A stretch of 64,000 nucleotides of DNA from Niveibacterium umoris (GTDB taxonomy: Bacteria; Pseudomonadota; Gammaproteobacteria; Burkholderiales; Rhodocyclaceae), in contig NZ_JACIET010000001.1 of NCBI RefSeq assembly GCF_014197015.1, forward strand, positions 744,001-808,000. Direction: 5' to 3'. The position numbers were made by a program, and so were the translations under genes. Below are positions 35,398 through 44,860 of this stretch, in pieces. Every line of letters starts with the position of its first letter. Position 1 is the stretch's first letter. The notes below the pieces were generated by a model. It was not told where the DNA came from and made no database searches. It worked only from the letters and a program-made list of their open reading frames with translations.

Positions 35398-36510
35398 ATG
35401 CCGCATCAGATTCTGAACGTCCCAGAGTTCGGCGTCCGCGACGCCTACGAATCCCTGCTCAAGAGCCGCGGGTACAAGGCCGATGTCGCGCAGCGCGGCG
35501 CCATTGCGCGCCTGCAAGCGCTTTACAACGACCTCCTCGCCTTCAAGGCGGTGCGTCGCAGCCGCCTGCGCAAGCTCATCTTCAATCCGCATCCGCCGCG
35601 TAGCGTCTATCTCTGGGGCGGTGTCGGGCGCGGCAAGAGCTTCATCATGGATTGCTTCTTCGACGCGGTGCCCTATCAGCGCAAGCGTCGGGTGCACTTC
35701 CATGCCTTCATGCGTGAAGTCCACGAATCGCTGCGCAGCTTCAAGGACAGCGAAGATCCGCTGATACAGGTCGCCGAGCGCATCGCTCGACAGACGCGCT
35801 TGCTGTGCTTCGACGAATTCCATGTCTCCGACATCGCCGATGCGATGATCCTTGGGCGGCTGCTCGATGCCCTGTTCCAGCGCGGCGTGATATTCGTGAT
35901 GACGTCAAATTACCCTCCCGACGGCCTCTACCCGAACGGCCTGCAGCGGCAGAACTTCCTGCCGACGATCGATCTGATCAAGCGTCGTTTCGACGTACTC
36001 GAAGTCGACCATGGCACCGACTACAGATTGCGCGCGCTTGAACGGATGGATATCTACGTCGTTCCCGCCGGCCCGCAGGCAGATGAGCAACTGGCCGGCG
36101 AATTCCGGCAGATTGCAGGGGCAAAAGGGACTGCGGCCGAAATCGAGGTGCTCGACCGTCCCCTTGCCGCCAAGCGGGTTCATGAAGGGGCGGTATGGTT
36201 CGATTTTGCAACCCTGTGTGGCGGGCCGCGTTCGCAGAACGACTACCTAGAGCTCGCGCGGCGCTACCACACGGTGATCCTGTCGGACGTACCGGTCATG
36301 TCGCGCGAACAAGGCAACGAAGCCCGACGCTTCACCTGGCTGATCGATGTGCTGTACGACTGCCGGGTCAAGCTCATCATCAGCGCTGCGGCGCAGGCAC
36401 CGGATCTTTACCGCGACGGACCCAATGCGCAGGAGTTTCCCCGTACGGTGTCGCGGCTGATCGAAATGCGCTCGCGTGAGTACCTGGCCGAACGCCATCG
36501 GCCTGTCTGA
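35398..36510 (+). CDS. zapE: Cell division protein ZapE (AFG1-like ATPase)
   Basis: 370 aa AAA-type ATPase acting near the Z-ring. Walker A is YLWGGVGRGKSFIMDCFF, Walker B LLCFDEFHVSDIADAMILGRLL, and the sensor region VIFVMTSNYPPDGLYPNGLQRQNFLPTI is typical of the AFG1/ZapE family. ATG 35398 chosen because the earlier part of the frame lies in the terminator. Confidence 0.93.
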   Translation: MPHQILNVPEFGVRDAYESLLKSRGYKADVAQRGAIARLQALYNDLLAFKAVRRSRLRKLIFNPHPPRSVYLWGGVGRGKSFIMDCFFDAVPYQRKRRVHFHAFMREVHESLRSFKDSEDPLIQVAERIARQTRLLCFDEFHVSDIADAMILGRLLDALFQRGVIFVMTSNYPPDGLYPNGLQRQNFLPTIDLIKRRFDVLEVDHGTDYRLRALERMDIYVVPAGPQADEQLAGEFRQIAGAKGTAAEIEVLDRPLAAKRVHEGAVWFDFATLCGGPRSQNDYLELARRYHTVILSDVPVMSREQGNEARRFTWLIDVLYDCRVKLIISAAAQAPDLYRDGPNAQEFPRTVSRLIEMRSREYLAERHRPV

Positions 36511-36558
36511 GGGCGCGCGGCGGCCGTGCTACCATCGCCGGCCAACGCGCCCGCAGCC

Positions 36559-38517
36559 ATGAAAGAACTCTCCTCTTACTTCGCCGAAGACGGCGCGCTC
36601 GCCCAACGGATTGCCGGTTATCGTGCCCGCCCGCAGCAGTTCGAAATGGCGCAGGCGATTGCCGACGCGATCAAGGGCAACCGGGTGCTGGTGGCTGAAG
36701 CCGGTACCGGTACTGGCAAGACCTTTGCCTATCTGGTCCCCGCCTTGCTGAGCGGCGGCAAGGTGATCCTCTCTACCGGCACCAAGACGCTGCAGGACCA
36801 GCTTTTCCACCGTGACCTACCGGCCGTGCGTGACGCGCTGCGGGTGCCGGTGAGCGTGGCCTTGCTCAAGGGGCGCGCCAACTACCTCTGCCATTACCAC
36901 CTCGACCGTGCGCAGAGCGACGGGCGCTTTGCCACACGCGAAGACGCACTGCACCTGCCAAAGATCGTCCGCTGGGCCAAACACACGGCAAGTGGTGACA
37001 AGTCAGAGTGCCCCGACGTGTCGGAAGACGCCGGTGTGTGGCAGCAGGTCACCTCGACCCGTGACAACTGCCTCGGGCAAGAGTGCCCCAACGTCAAGGA
37101 CTGCTTCGTGCTGGCCGCTCGCCGCGCCGCCCAGGAAGCGGAAGTCGTGGTCGTCAATCACCATCTGTTCTTCGCGGATGTGATGCTGCGCGACACTGGC
37201 CTCGCCGAACTGTTGCCGGCATGCAATACCGTCATCTTCGACGAAGCGCATCAGCTGCCCGAGACGGCCAGCCTGTTCTTCGGCGAAAGCGTGTCGACCG
37301 GGCAGGTGCTTGATCTGGCGCGCGATACACGGCATGAAGCGATTGCCGGGGCGAAGGATTTCATGCCCCTGCAGGACGTCACGCGCACGCTGGAAAAGGC
37401 TGCGCGCGATCTGCGGCTGGCCTTTCCCGGTGACAACCAGCGGTTGGGCTGGAATCAGCTTGCTTCGCTGAAGGCGTTGGAGCCTGCGCTCGATGCCCTT
37501 GAAAAAGAAGTTGCCGGGTTTGCGGCCTTGCTCGAAACCCAGGCGCAGCGCTCAGAAGGGCTGGAACGTTGCTGGCAGCGATGCTCCGAACTGGCCGAAC
37601 GCCTGCAGCGATGGCGCTTGCCGCCGGGACCAGAGTTGGTGCGGTGGGCTGAGGTCTACAGCCAGTCTGCCGCACTGAATGCAACGCCGCTGCATGTGGC
37701 GGGCCTATTCCGCAAGCAACTCGAAGGTACCGCCCGTTCGTGGATCTTTACCTCGGCGACGCTGGCCGTCGGGCGGGACTTTCGCCACTACTGCGCGGAA
37801 CTGGGCCTGGATGCGCTGGATCCGCCGCCCGAAACTGCCGTCTGGGGCAGCCCCTTCGACTACGCGCAACAAGCCCTGCTGTATGCGCCGGAAGGCATGC
37901 CCGATCCGAACGACCCGAGCTATGTCGATGCGGTGGTTGAGGCGGCGGTACCGGTGATTCGCGCGGCGCAGGGTCGTACCTTCGTGCTGTGTACCGCGCT
38001 GCGCGCCATGCAGCGGATCCACGACCAGTTGCAATCGCGTTTTGAACGCGAGGCGATGGACTTCCCGCTGTTGATGCAGGGCCAGGGTTCTCGCAGCGAA
38101 TTGCTCGAACGCTTCCGCAAACTTGGCAATGCCGTCCTCGTCGCAAGCCAGAGCTTCTGGGAAGGCGTCGACGTGCCGGGTGATGCCTTGTCCCTGGTGG
38201 TGATCGACAAACTGCCCTTTGCGCCGCCCGATGACCCGGTGCTCGCGGCGCGCATCGAATGGATGCGCGGCGAGGGGCGCAACCCCTTCATGGACTACCA
38301 GTTGCCGCGTTCGGTGATCAACGTGAAGCAGGGTGCCGGGCGGCTGATCCGCACCGAGCGCGATCGCGGCGTCCTGATGATCTGCGACCCCCGCATGATC
38401 GACAAACCCTACGGTCGCCGGGTCTGGCAGAGCTTGCCGCCAATGGGGCGCACGCGACGTTCGGCAGATGCGATCGCGTTTCTTGAGAGCCTGCCGCCTC
38501 CGGCTTCAGCAGCCTGA
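36559..38517 (+). CDS. DinG/YoaA-family Fe-S DNA helicase
   Basis: 652 aa XPD-like SF2 helicase. Walker A EAGTGTGKTFAYLVPALL, motif FDEAHQLPET, and four cysteines for a [4Fe-4S] cluster (near NYLCHYHL, DKSECPDV, DNCLGQECPNVKDC) lie between them. The C-terminal motifs VASQSFWEGVDVPGDALSLVVIDKLPF and QGAGRLIRTERDRGVLMICDPR complete the core. The absence of an N-terminal exonuclease domain and the size favour YoaA over DinG of Gram-positives. ATG 36559 begins MKELSSYFAEDGALAQ. Confidence 0.9.
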   Translation: MKELSSYFAEDGALAQRIAGYRARPQQFEMAQAIADAIKGNRVLVAEAGTGTGKTFAYLVPALLSGGKVILSTGTKTLQDQLFHRDLPAVRDALRVPVSVALLKGRANYLCHYHLDRAQSDGRFATREDALHLPKIVRWAKHTASGDKSECPDVSEDAGVWQQVTSTRDNCLGQECPNVKDCFVLAARRAAQEAEVVVVNHHLFFADVMLRDTGLAELLPACNTVIFDEAHQLPETASLFFGESVSTGQVLDLARDTRHEAIAGAKDFMPLQDVTRTLEKAARDLRLAFPGDNQRLGWNQLASLKALEPALDALEKEVAGFAALLETQAQRSEGLERCWQRCSELAERLQRWRLPPGPELVRWAEVYSQSAALNATPLHVAGLFRKQLEGTARSWIFTSATLAVGRDFRHYCAELGLDALDPPPETAVWGSPFDYAQQALLYAPEGMPDPNDPSYVDAVVEAAVPVIRAAQGRTFVLCTALRAMQRIHDQLQSRFEREAMDFPLLMQGQGSRSELLERFRKLGNAVLVASQSFWEGVDVPGDALSLVVIDKLPFAPPDDPVLAARIEWMRGEGRNPFMDYQLPRSVINVKQGAGRLIRTERDRGVLMICDPRMIDKPYGRRVWQSLPPMGRTRRSADAIAFLESLPPPASAA

Positions 38518-38535
38518 GGCCAAGCCCGGAAAAAC

Positions 38536-38560
38536 AAAACGGCCCGCGAAGGGCCGTTTT
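38536..38560. terminator. Bidirectional terminator between convergent helicase and parvulin genes
   Basis: AAAACGGCCC-GCGAA-GGGCCGTTTT: perfect 10-bp stem with A and T tails, usable from both strands. Confidence 0.9.
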
Positions 38561-38579
38561 GCTGTGAAGCACGCTTGGA

Positions 38580-39407
38580 TTACTGAATCTTTGCGGCCTT
38601 CTTCAGCTCGGCGATGTGGGCTTCGACGGCTTGCTGCTGCAGGCGCTGCTGCAGCTGGCCCTTGACCTGATCGTAGGCCGGCGGCGTGGCGTCGCGCGAG
38701 TCTTCGAGCAGGATCACGTGATAGCCGAAGTCGGTCTTGACCGGCTCGGTCGTGAACTTGCCCTTCTGCAGCTTGCCGAGCGCTTCGCCAAACGGCTTCA
38801 CGTAGGCGTCCGGCGAGTTCCAGCCGAGGTCGCCGCCGTTGTCCTTCGAACCGGTGTCCTTGCTGTCTTTCGCGAGGTCAGCGAACTTGGCGCCACCCTT
38901 GAGCTTGGTGATGATCGCCTTGGCGTCGTCTTCCTTCTCGACCAGGATGTGGCGTGCCTTGTATTCCTTCTTGGATGCCTTGGCGGCGATTTCGTCGTAG
39001 GCTTTCTTGATGTCCGCTTCCGGAATCGGATGCGTCTTCACGTAATCCTCAAGGTAGGCACCGACGAGCGCCGAGCGTTGCATCAGCTGCATCGCAGTCT
39101 GGAAGCGCGGGTTCTTGTCGACGCCCTTCTTCTTGGCTTCCTGGGCGATCACCTCACGGCGGATCAATTCCTCACGGATCGCGTTACGCACTTCGGCATT
39201 GTCGGGTGCGCCGCGTTGCATCTGTTCCTGCATGAACAGGTCGGCCTGAGCCTGGGGGATCGCGGTGCCGTTCACCGTAGCAACGGTGCCCGACTTGGCA
39301 GCCGGAGCAGCGGCCGGCTTGGCGGCAGCTTTGTCGTCGGCGAAGGCCGCAACCGAGATGGCGGCGGCGACAAGACCGACGATCAGTCGGCTGATTTCAC
39401 GTTTCAT
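38580..39407 (-). CDS. Periplasmic parvulin-type peptidyl-prolyl isomerase
   Basis: 275 aa. Sec signal [23 protein letters not shown], an Ala/Lys-rich linker, a SurA-like helical part, then a PpiC domain from KEYKARHILVEKEDDAKAIITKLKGGAKFADLAKDSKDTGSKDNGGDLGWNSP to DFGYHVILLED. The HILV and GGDLGW blocks are the parvulin signature. Likely folds exported proteins. Its start overlaps the end of bolA by 11 bp. Confidence 0.92.
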   Translation of the reverse strand: MKREISRLIVGLVAAAISVAAFADDKAAAKPAAAPAAKSGTVATVNGTAIPQAQADLFMQEQMQRGAPDNAEVRNAIREELIRREVIAQEAKKKGVDKNPRFQTAMQLMQRSALVGAYLEDYVKTHPIPEADIKKAYDEIAAKASKKEYKARHILVEKEDDAKAIITKLKGGAKFADLAKDSKDTGSKDNGGDLGWNSPDAYVKPFGEALGKLQKGKFTTEPVKTDFGYHVILLEDSRDATPPAYDQVKGQLQQRLQQQAVEAHIAELKKAAKIQ

Positions 39408-39711
39408 GGGGTTCCTCTGGTTTGGTCGAACTTAGGGGTGAAGCAGATTCGTCCGGCGTTCGCGCGTCGATGGCGAGCGCGTGAATCCGGGCGGGGATCA
39501 TATCGGCGAGTTGTGAATAGACGTCGCGGTGACGGGCAACGCGGGACTTGCCGGCAAAGGCGTTGGAAACGATGCGCAGATTGAAATGCCCACCGCCGCC
39601 CGCTGCGCCTGCGTGGCCGGCATGGCGCGCGCTGTCGTCCTGCAACTCCAGCACCTGCGGCGCAAGTGCAGCAAGACGGGTGCGGATTTCGTCGAGGAGC
39701 GGCGAGCTCAC
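39397..39711 (-). CDS. bolA: BolA family protein
   Basis: 104 aa. The alpha/beta fold of BolA can be read from [21 protein letters not shown], then [47 protein letters not shown]. The conserved His in SRVARHR is present. BolA proteins work with monothiol glutaredoxins in Fe-S metabolism and stress response. It overlaps yciI by 4 bp and the parvulin gene by 11 bp. Confidence 0.9.
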   Translation of the reverse strand: MSSPLLDEIRTRLAALAPQVLELQDDSARHAGHAGAAGGGGHFNLRIVSNAFAGKSRVARHRDVYSQLADMIPARIHALAIDARTPDESASPLSSTKPEEPHET

Positions 39712-40007
39712 GGGAGTACCCGTTTGAACGGGCGGACCGTGGTGTGCACGAATACGCCTTCGGTCACGTATGGGTCGGCAGCCAGCCAGGCTTCCGCTTC
39801 CGGCTGGCTCGCGAATTCCGCCACGATCAGGCTACCGGCAAATCCGGCCGGGCCAGGATCAGGGCTGTCGATGGCGGGCATCGGACCCGCAAGGATCAGG
39901 CGGCCGGCGTCGGCCAGAGCCTGCAGCCGCGCCAGATGCGCCGGGCGCACGGCAAGCCGTTTTTCGAGACTGGCGGGCGCGTCTTCGCCGAGCAGGGCAT
40001 ACAGCAT
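39708..40007 (-). CDS. YciI-like protein
   Basis: 99 aa. The dimeric ferredoxin-like YciI fold is shown by [48 protein letters not shown] and [29 protein letters not shown], with the His-Asp pair of the family ([11 protein letters not shown]). Enzymatic role unknown. Start overlaps the yciB stop by 1 bp (TAATG) and the end overlaps bolA. Confidence 0.88.
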   Translation of the reverse strand: MLYALLGEDAPASLEKRLAVRPAHLARLQALADAGRLILAGPMPAIDSPDPGPAGFAGSLIVAEFASQPEAEAWLAADPYVTEGVFVHTTVRPFKRVLP

Positions 40008-40543
40008 TACTTGCGTTCCTCGTCCAGATAGCGAGACAGCATCAGGCTCTGGGCGATCACGAACAGGATCATCAGCCCGGTGCCGCCGAAGAGTTTGAAA
40101 TTGACCCAGACCGATTCAGAAAACTGGTACGCCACCGCGATGTTGATGACGCCCATCGCCGCGAAGAAGGCCATCCACGAGTTGTTCAGCTTGACCCAGG
40201 CTTCTTCCGGCAGCTCCAGCTGCGAACTGAAGATGGACTTCATCGGATTGCGCTTGAAGCCCCAACGCGTGACAGCCATCGCAACGGCCATGCCCCAGTA
40301 GATGATTGTCGGCTTCCACTTGATGAACGTCGGGTCATGCAGCACCAGGGTCAGCGAGCCGAAGATCACCACGATGACGGCGGAGAACCACATCATCGGT
40401 TCCACCTTGCGGCGTATGGTGAGCGCCCACCCCAGCTGGATCACGGTGGCCGCCATCGCCACCCCGGTCGCGACATAGATGTCCGCGAACTTGTAGGCGA
40501 CGAAGAACAGCAGAACGGGGAAGATCTCGAACAGGATTTTCAT
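40007..40543 (-). CDS. yciB: YciB/IspZ inner-membrane septation protein
   Basis: 178 aa with about five membrane helices. [38 protein letters not shown] and the tail [30 protein letters not shown] are typical of YciB (intracellular septation protein A). First gene of a run yciB-yciI-bolA-parvulin, a common order in betaproteobacteria. Confidence 0.93.
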   Translation of the reverse strand: MKILFEIFPVLLFFVAYKFADIYVATGVAMAATVIQLGWALTIRRKVEPMMWFSAVIVVIFGSLTLVLHDPTFIKWKPTIIYWGMAVAMAVTRWGFKRNPMKSIFSSQLELPEEAWVKLNNSWMAFFAAMGVINIAVAYQFSESVWVNFKLFGGTGLMILFVIAQSLMLSRYLDEERK

Positions 40544-40572
40544 ATCAGCCGCGCATTATAGCCATGTGGGGT

Positions 40573-41922
40573 TCAAGCGCCGCCGGCGGCACGAAGGGTG
40601 GTGATCAGGATCTGCGCCTGCAGGCCGCCACCGCTGCGCGGCAGCAAGTCCAGCCGCCCGCCGTGGGCGCGTGCGACGCGGTCGACGATGGCAAGGCCCA
40701 GTCCTGATCCACGCGCGTCGGTACGGGCAGCTTCGAGTCGGGTGAAGGGCCGCTTCAGGCGTTCAACCTGGTCCGGCGGGATGCCCGGCCCGCGATCGAG
40801 CACCGACAGCACGATTCCAGCATTGCGACGTTCGCAGCAGACTTCGATCGGGCTTTCCTCGCCGGCGTAACGCAGGGCGTTGTCAATCAGATTGGAGAGC
40901 GCGCGGCGCAGCGCCTTGGGTTTGCCCTGAAAGCACATCTCGCAGTCATCCACCGCCCCGGCAACGACGTTGGCCAGTCCGCGACGCTGGTAGCTCGCGA
41001 CAAGATCGTTTGCGAGCGCGGCACCGTCCATCTCGACCTGGTTCTCGTCAGCGCTGCCGCGCGCGAAATCGAGGAACTGGCCGATGATCTTGTCCATTTC
41101 TTCAACGTCAGCCGACATCGCATCCACGTCGTCCTGATGCGCGCCCGTCATCTCGATGCCGAGGCGCAAACGCGCCAGCGGCGTGCGCAGATCATGCGAA
41201 ACACCCGCGAGGATCAAGGCGCGATCGGATTCGAGTTGGGCGAGGTCATCCGACATCTGGTTGAATGCCCGGCTCACTTCGATGATCTCGCTCGGGCCTT
41301 CTTCCGCAAGCCGTGGTGCCGGTTCGCCGCGGCCGATCATGCGGGCTGCCTGGGTGATTTCCGCGAGCGGCCGTGCGACGCGTCGCACGATCACGTAAGC
41401 CCCCAGCATCGCAAGGACGCCCGCGGCGATGCCCCAACCCAGCCACTCGGCCTTGCGCACACGTTCGAAACGCTCGCGCGGCAGCATCACCCAGAACAGG
41501 TCTGCTGGATCGTCGGGGTCAATCTGGAAGCTGACCCAGATGCCTTCGATGCCTTCGCGACTGCCGGCAAAACGGGTGTTGTTCCCCAACTGCCGACGCA
41601 CTTCGGTCTCGATCACGTTGATGGTGGGCGAGTCGGGCAGGGGGCCGAGCTCGTCGCCGGGTTCGGCCGGATAGATGCGGATCCCTTCCTGCACCGACAG
41701 GTCGCGCAAGAGCGCAAGACGCAGCAGCGGGTCGGCGTTGACCAGGGCGGCGCGGGTCAGGTTCACCACGCTGACCAGCATCTGGCCAAGCTGCCGGGCC
41801 CGCGGTTCGGACTCGAAACGGACGAACAACTGATACCAGGCGCCGAGGGCCAGGCCGATCAGCAGCGCAATCAGGAAGAAGGTGCGCCACAGCAGACTGC
41901 GTGGCGCGAATTGAACCGTCAC
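40573..41922 (-). CDS. envZ: EnvZ-like sensor histidine kinase
   Basis: 449 aa inner-membrane kinase. TM1 about residues 12-32, a periplasmic domain of about 125 residues, TM2 about 160-180, HAMP, then the phosphoacceptor His243 in ILAGVSHDLRTPLARLRLGIEM. ATP-binding motifs are LIDNALRYAGEE (N box), VLDRGPGIPPD and ARGSGLGLAIVDRVARAHGG. GTG 41922 begins 4 bp after the ompR stop. Together they form an osmolarity-type two-component system; the actual stimulus is unknown. Confidence 0.9.
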   Translation of the reverse strand: MTVQFAPRSLLWRTFFLIALLIGLALGAWYQLFVRFESEPRARQLGQMLVSVVNLTRAALVNADPLLRLALLRDLSVQEGIRIYPAEPGDELGPLPDSPTINVIETEVRRQLGNNTRFAGSREGIEGIWVSFQIDPDDPADLFWVMLPRERFERVRKAEWLGWGIAAGVLAMLGAYVIVRRVARPLAEITQAARMIGRGEPAPRLAEEGPSEIIEVSRAFNQMSDDLAQLESDRALILAGVSHDLRTPLARLRLGIEMTGAHQDDVDAMSADVEEMDKIIGQFLDFARGSADENQVEMDGAALANDLVASYQRRGLANVVAGAVDDCEMCFQGKPKALRRALSNLIDNALRYAGEESPIEVCCERRNAGIVLSVLDRGPGIPPDQVERLKRPFTRLEAARTDARGSGLGLAIVDRVARAHGGRLDLLPRSGGGLQAQILITTLRAAGGA

Positions 41923-41926
41923 CAAC

Positions 41927-42652
41927 CTAGCCGCGCTGGCCGTCCGGGACGAAGACGTAGCCGAAGCCCCACACCGTTTGCAGGTAGCGGGGGCGTGACG
42001 CTTCTTCTTCAACCAGCTTGCGCAGCCGGGAAATCTGCACGTCGATCGAGCGGTCGAAGGCGTCGTATTCGCGGCCGCGTGCAAGTTCCATCAGCTTGTC
42101 GCGCGACAGCGGCTGGCGCGGGTGCTGCAGCAAGACCTTGAGCAGCGCGAACTCGCCGGTGGTGAGCGACATTTCCTCGCCGTCACGGGTCAGCGACCGG
42201 GTTGCAAGGTTCACCGTGACGCGGCCGAAGCTCACCACCTCTTCGTCTTCGGTCGGTGCGCCGGGCGGTGTGCGCGGCTTGCGCCGCAGCACGGCATGGA
42301 CACGCGCGACCAGCTCCCGCGGATTGAAGGGCTTGGGCAGATAGTCATCCGCGCCCATTTCGAGGCCGACGATGCGGTCGACTTCGTCGCCCTTGGCCGT
42401 CAGCATGATGATCGGCAACTCGTTGCCGTTGCCGCGCAGGCGTCGGCATATGGAAAGGCCGTCTTCGCCCGGCAGCATCAGGTCGAGTACCAGCAGGTCG
42501 GCGTGCTCGCGCGTCAGCGCCCTGTCCATGGCTGCAGCGTCGGCAACCGCCTTGACGCCAAAACCCTGCTCTTCAAGATAGCGCTCGAGCAGGTTGCGCA
42601 GGCGGGCATCGTCATCAACGATCAGAATGCGGTGGCGTTCTTTGTTTTCCAT
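41927..42652 (-). CDS. ompR: OmpR-like response regulator
   Basis: 241 aa. Receiver domain with acidic pocket ILIVDDDARLR and phosphoacceptor Asp56 in LLVLDLMLPGEDG, Lys in DDYLPKPFNPREL; winged-helix DNA-binding domain with SLTTGEFALLKVLLQHPRQPLSRDKLMELARGREYDAFDRSIDVQISRLRKLVEE and GFGYVFVPD. The SxxRSIDVQISRLR segment is close to E. coli OmpR. ATG 42652 chosen at the start of the receiver. Confidence 0.92.
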   Translation of the reverse strand: MENKERHRILIVDDDARLRNLLERYLEEQGFGVKAVADAAAMDRALTREHADLLVLDLMLPGEDGLSICRRLRGNGNELPIIMLTAKGDEVDRIVGLEMGADDYLPKPFNPRELVARVHAVLRRKPRTPPGAPTEDEEVVSFGRVTVNLATRSLTRDGEEMSLTTGEFALLKVLLQHPRQPLSRDKLMELARGREYDAFDRSIDVQISRLRKLVEEEASRPRYLQTVWGFGYVFVPDGQRG

Positions 42653-42840
42653 GGCGCAATCGTAACGGGTCGGGCGACGCGTCGCCAGCGCAGGCGAAGT
42701 AACCGTTCGTTGCGGAATCCGCGACATGAAACACCTCGTTACAAGAAGATGACTGTCCCGAACATATGATTCGACGCCACAGGGGAACATGCGTCCACCG
42801 GGCAGGGATTCGATGCCCTGACTGTCAAGCGAGGATTCAG

Positions 42841-43185
42841 ATGGAGATACCGATGCGGCGAAGATTGAGTGGCGTGGTCATGATGACCGTGCTGCTTTGC
42901 TTCGCCCATCCGGTCCGTGCCGAGGGAATGCGCTTCGGACATGGCTTTGAACGGCATCAAGGGCAGAGCCCGCTGCGCGAGGAACTTCGGGCAGAGCGCC
43001 GTGAGACGCGTCAGGCTTGGCGAGATCGCCAGATCGAGGGCGCCGATGATCCGAATCGTGCGCGTCGTCTTGACGCGCGCTTCGAACAGGAAGGACCCGG
43101 CCAGGCGCGACGCCTGACCCCGGAAGAGCGGCGCCAGCTTCGCCGCGAGCTGCAGGACGCCGCACGCGAACTCTACAGTCGTTGA
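42841..43185 (+). CDS. Small exported basic protein, unknown function
   Basis: 114 aa. A signal peptide (MEIPMRRRLSGVVMMTVLLCFAHPVRAEG) is followed by a highly charged helical region rich in Arg, Glu and Gln: PLREELRAERRETRQAWRDRQIEG, RRLDARFEQEGPGQARRLTPEERRQLRRELQDAARELY. It recalls small periplasmic proteins with Spy/CpxP-like helices but lacks the LTxxQ pair. ATG 42841 has GAGG 6 nt upstream; ATG 42853 is an alternative. Divergent from ompR/envZ, so it may be a target of that system. Confidence 0.75.
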   Translation: MEIPMRRRLSGVVMMTVLLCFAHPVRAEGMRFGHGFERHQGQSPLREELRAERRETRQAWRDRQIEGADDPNRARRLDARFEQEGPGQARRLTPEERRQLRRELQDAARELYSR

Positions 43186-43200
43186 TGGGTCCTTGGGTCG

Positions 43201-43220
43201 CGCTTGATGGCCATCAAGCG
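43201..43220. promoter_or_regulatory. 20-bp perfect palindrome between exported-protein gene and mmdA
   Basis: CGCTTGATGG followed directly by its reverse complement, 15 bp after the upstream stop and 75 bp before mmdA. No T-run follows, so an operator is more likely than a terminator. Confidence 0.5.
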
Positions 43221-43295
43221 GCCGATGTGTTGCAGGGCGTAGCTTGTCGCTTGTGAGCCGCGCTTCTGCGTCGGCTCCGGATTGGCGAGGCTGTC

Positions 43296-44849
43296 ATGAC
43301 CCTTCCCCCGAAACTTGCCCAGCTGCTCGATCAGCGGCGCGCGGCGATCATGGCCTCAGGCGGGAGCGACAAGCTTGCCGCACGGCACGAAAAGGGACAG
43401 CTCGGCGCGCGCGAGCGCCTCGATGCGCTGTTCCAGAGCGGCACCTTTCAAGAGTTCGGCACCCATGTGCAGCACGATGCACACGCGTTCGGCATGGAAG
43501 GCAAGGTCTTGCCATCTGATGGCGTGGTTACCGGCACTGGATTCGTCGATGGGCAGCATGTTGCCGCATTCAGTCAGGATTTCATGGTGCACGCCGGCAC
43601 CTTGGGAAAGGCACACGCAAACAAGATCGTGCGGCTGATGCAATTCGCGCTCAGCCAGGGCATACCGCTCGTCGCGTTCAAGGATTCCGGTGGTGCCCGC
43701 ATCCAGGAGGGTGTCGATGCACTCTCTGGCTATGGCGACGTGTTCTACGCCAACGTGCTGTTGTCTGGGGTGGTGCCGCAGATCGCGGCGGTGCTTGGGC
43801 CATGCGCGGGCGGCGCCGCCTATTCGCCGGCACTGATGGATTTCATCGTGATGACGCGCCGCAACGCGCAGATGTTCATCACCGGGCCGGAAGTCATCAA
43901 GGCAGTCACCGGCCACGCCACCACGATGGACGAGATCGGCGGTGCCGAGATGCACGCCAGTGTCAGCGGCAACGTGCATTTCCTCGCCGAAGACGATCAG
44001 CATGCGATCGCAATCGTCCGCGCCTTGCTGTCGTATCTGCCGGCCAATAACACCGAAGACCCGCCGCACCGGCTTGACCCCGGCCTCGACCTTTCTCTCG
44101 ATGAAGGTCTCGACGCGCTGGTGCCCGATGAATCGAACGAACCGCTCGACATGTATGCGGTCATCCGCCGATTGGTCGACGACGGCGATCTGCTCGAGGT
44201 GCACGCCAGCTTTGCGCGCAACATCATCGTGGGGCTGGCGCGGATCGGCGGCGTGGTGGTCGGCGTCGTCGCGAATCAGCCGCAGGTGATGGCGGGGGCG
44301 CTCGATATCAATGCGTCGGACAAGGCCTCGCGCTTCATCCGCTTCTGCAATGCCTTCAACATTCCGCTCGTCACGCTGGTCGACGTGCCGGGCTTCCTGC
44401 CGGGGGTCGAGCAGGAACGTGGCGCGATCATCCGCCATGGCGCGAAACTGCTGTTTGCATACGCCTCCTGCACGGTTCCTAAGATCACGCTGGTGCTGCG
44501 CAAGGCTTATGGCGGTTCTTACCTTGCCATGTGCAGCCAGGAGATGGGCGCGGACCTGGTATTTGCCTGGCCGACCGCCGAGATTGCGGTGATGGGGGCT
44601 GACGCGGCGGTCACACTGCTGCATCGCCGCGAGATCGCCCAGTCGGAAGATCCGGTCGCGCGCGCGGCCGAGTTCGCGGCCGCGTATCGCGATGAGTTCG
44701 CCTCGCCCTATGCGTCTGCGGCCCACGGTTACATCACCGATGTGATCCAGCCGCGTGAGACGCGCGCCGCGCTGCGACTTGCGCTGCGCAAGACGCTCGC
44801 CAAACGCGAGCGGCGCCCGGCGAAGAAGCACGGCAACATTCCCCTGTAA
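43296..44849 (+). CDS. mmdA: Biotin-dependent decarboxylase carboxyltransferase subunit (methylmalonyl-CoA decarboxylase alpha type)
   Basis: 517 aa two-domain carboxyltransferase of the acyl-CoA carboxylase beta/MmdA family. Features include KGQLGARERLDALFQSGTFQEFG, the N-terminal crotonase fold with FKDSGGARIQEGVDALSGYGDVFYANVLLSGVVPQIAAVLGPCAGGAAYSPALMDF, and C-terminal VDVPGFLPGVEQERGAIIRHGAKLLFAYA with KITLVLRKAYGGSYLAMCSQEMGADL. No biotin carboxylase gene is near, while genes for a delta-like subunit, biotin carrier and OadB-like pump follow. This set defines a Na+-translocating decarboxylase. Propionyl-CoA carboxylase beta is the main alternative for the isolated protein, and substrate could differ. 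Confidence 0.85.
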   Translation: MTLPPKLAQLLDQRRAAIMASGGSDKLAARHEKGQLGARERLDALFQSGTFQEFGTHVQHDAHAFGMEGKVLPSDGVVTGTGFVDGQHVAAFSQDFMVHAGTLGKAHANKIVRLMQFALSQGIPLVAFKDSGGARIQEGVDALSGYGDVFYANVLLSGVVPQIAAVLGPCAGGAAYSPALMDFIVMTRRNAQMFITGPEVIKAVTGHATTMDEIGGAEMHASVSGNVHFLAEDDQHAIAIVRALLSYLPANNTEDPPHRLDPGLDLSLDEGLDALVPDESNEPLDMYAVIRRLVDDGDLLEVHASFARNIIVGLARIGGVVVGVVANQPQVMAGALDINASDKASRFIRFCNAFNIPLVTLVDVPGFLPGVEQERGAIIRHGAKLLFAYASCTVPKITLVLRKAYGGSYLAMCSQEMGADLVFAWPTAEIAVMGADAAVTLLHRREIAQSEDPVARAAEFAAAYRDEFASPYASAAHGYITDVIQPRETRAALRLALRKTLAKRERRPAKKHGNIPL

Positions 44850-44860
44850 GGCTTGCCGGC

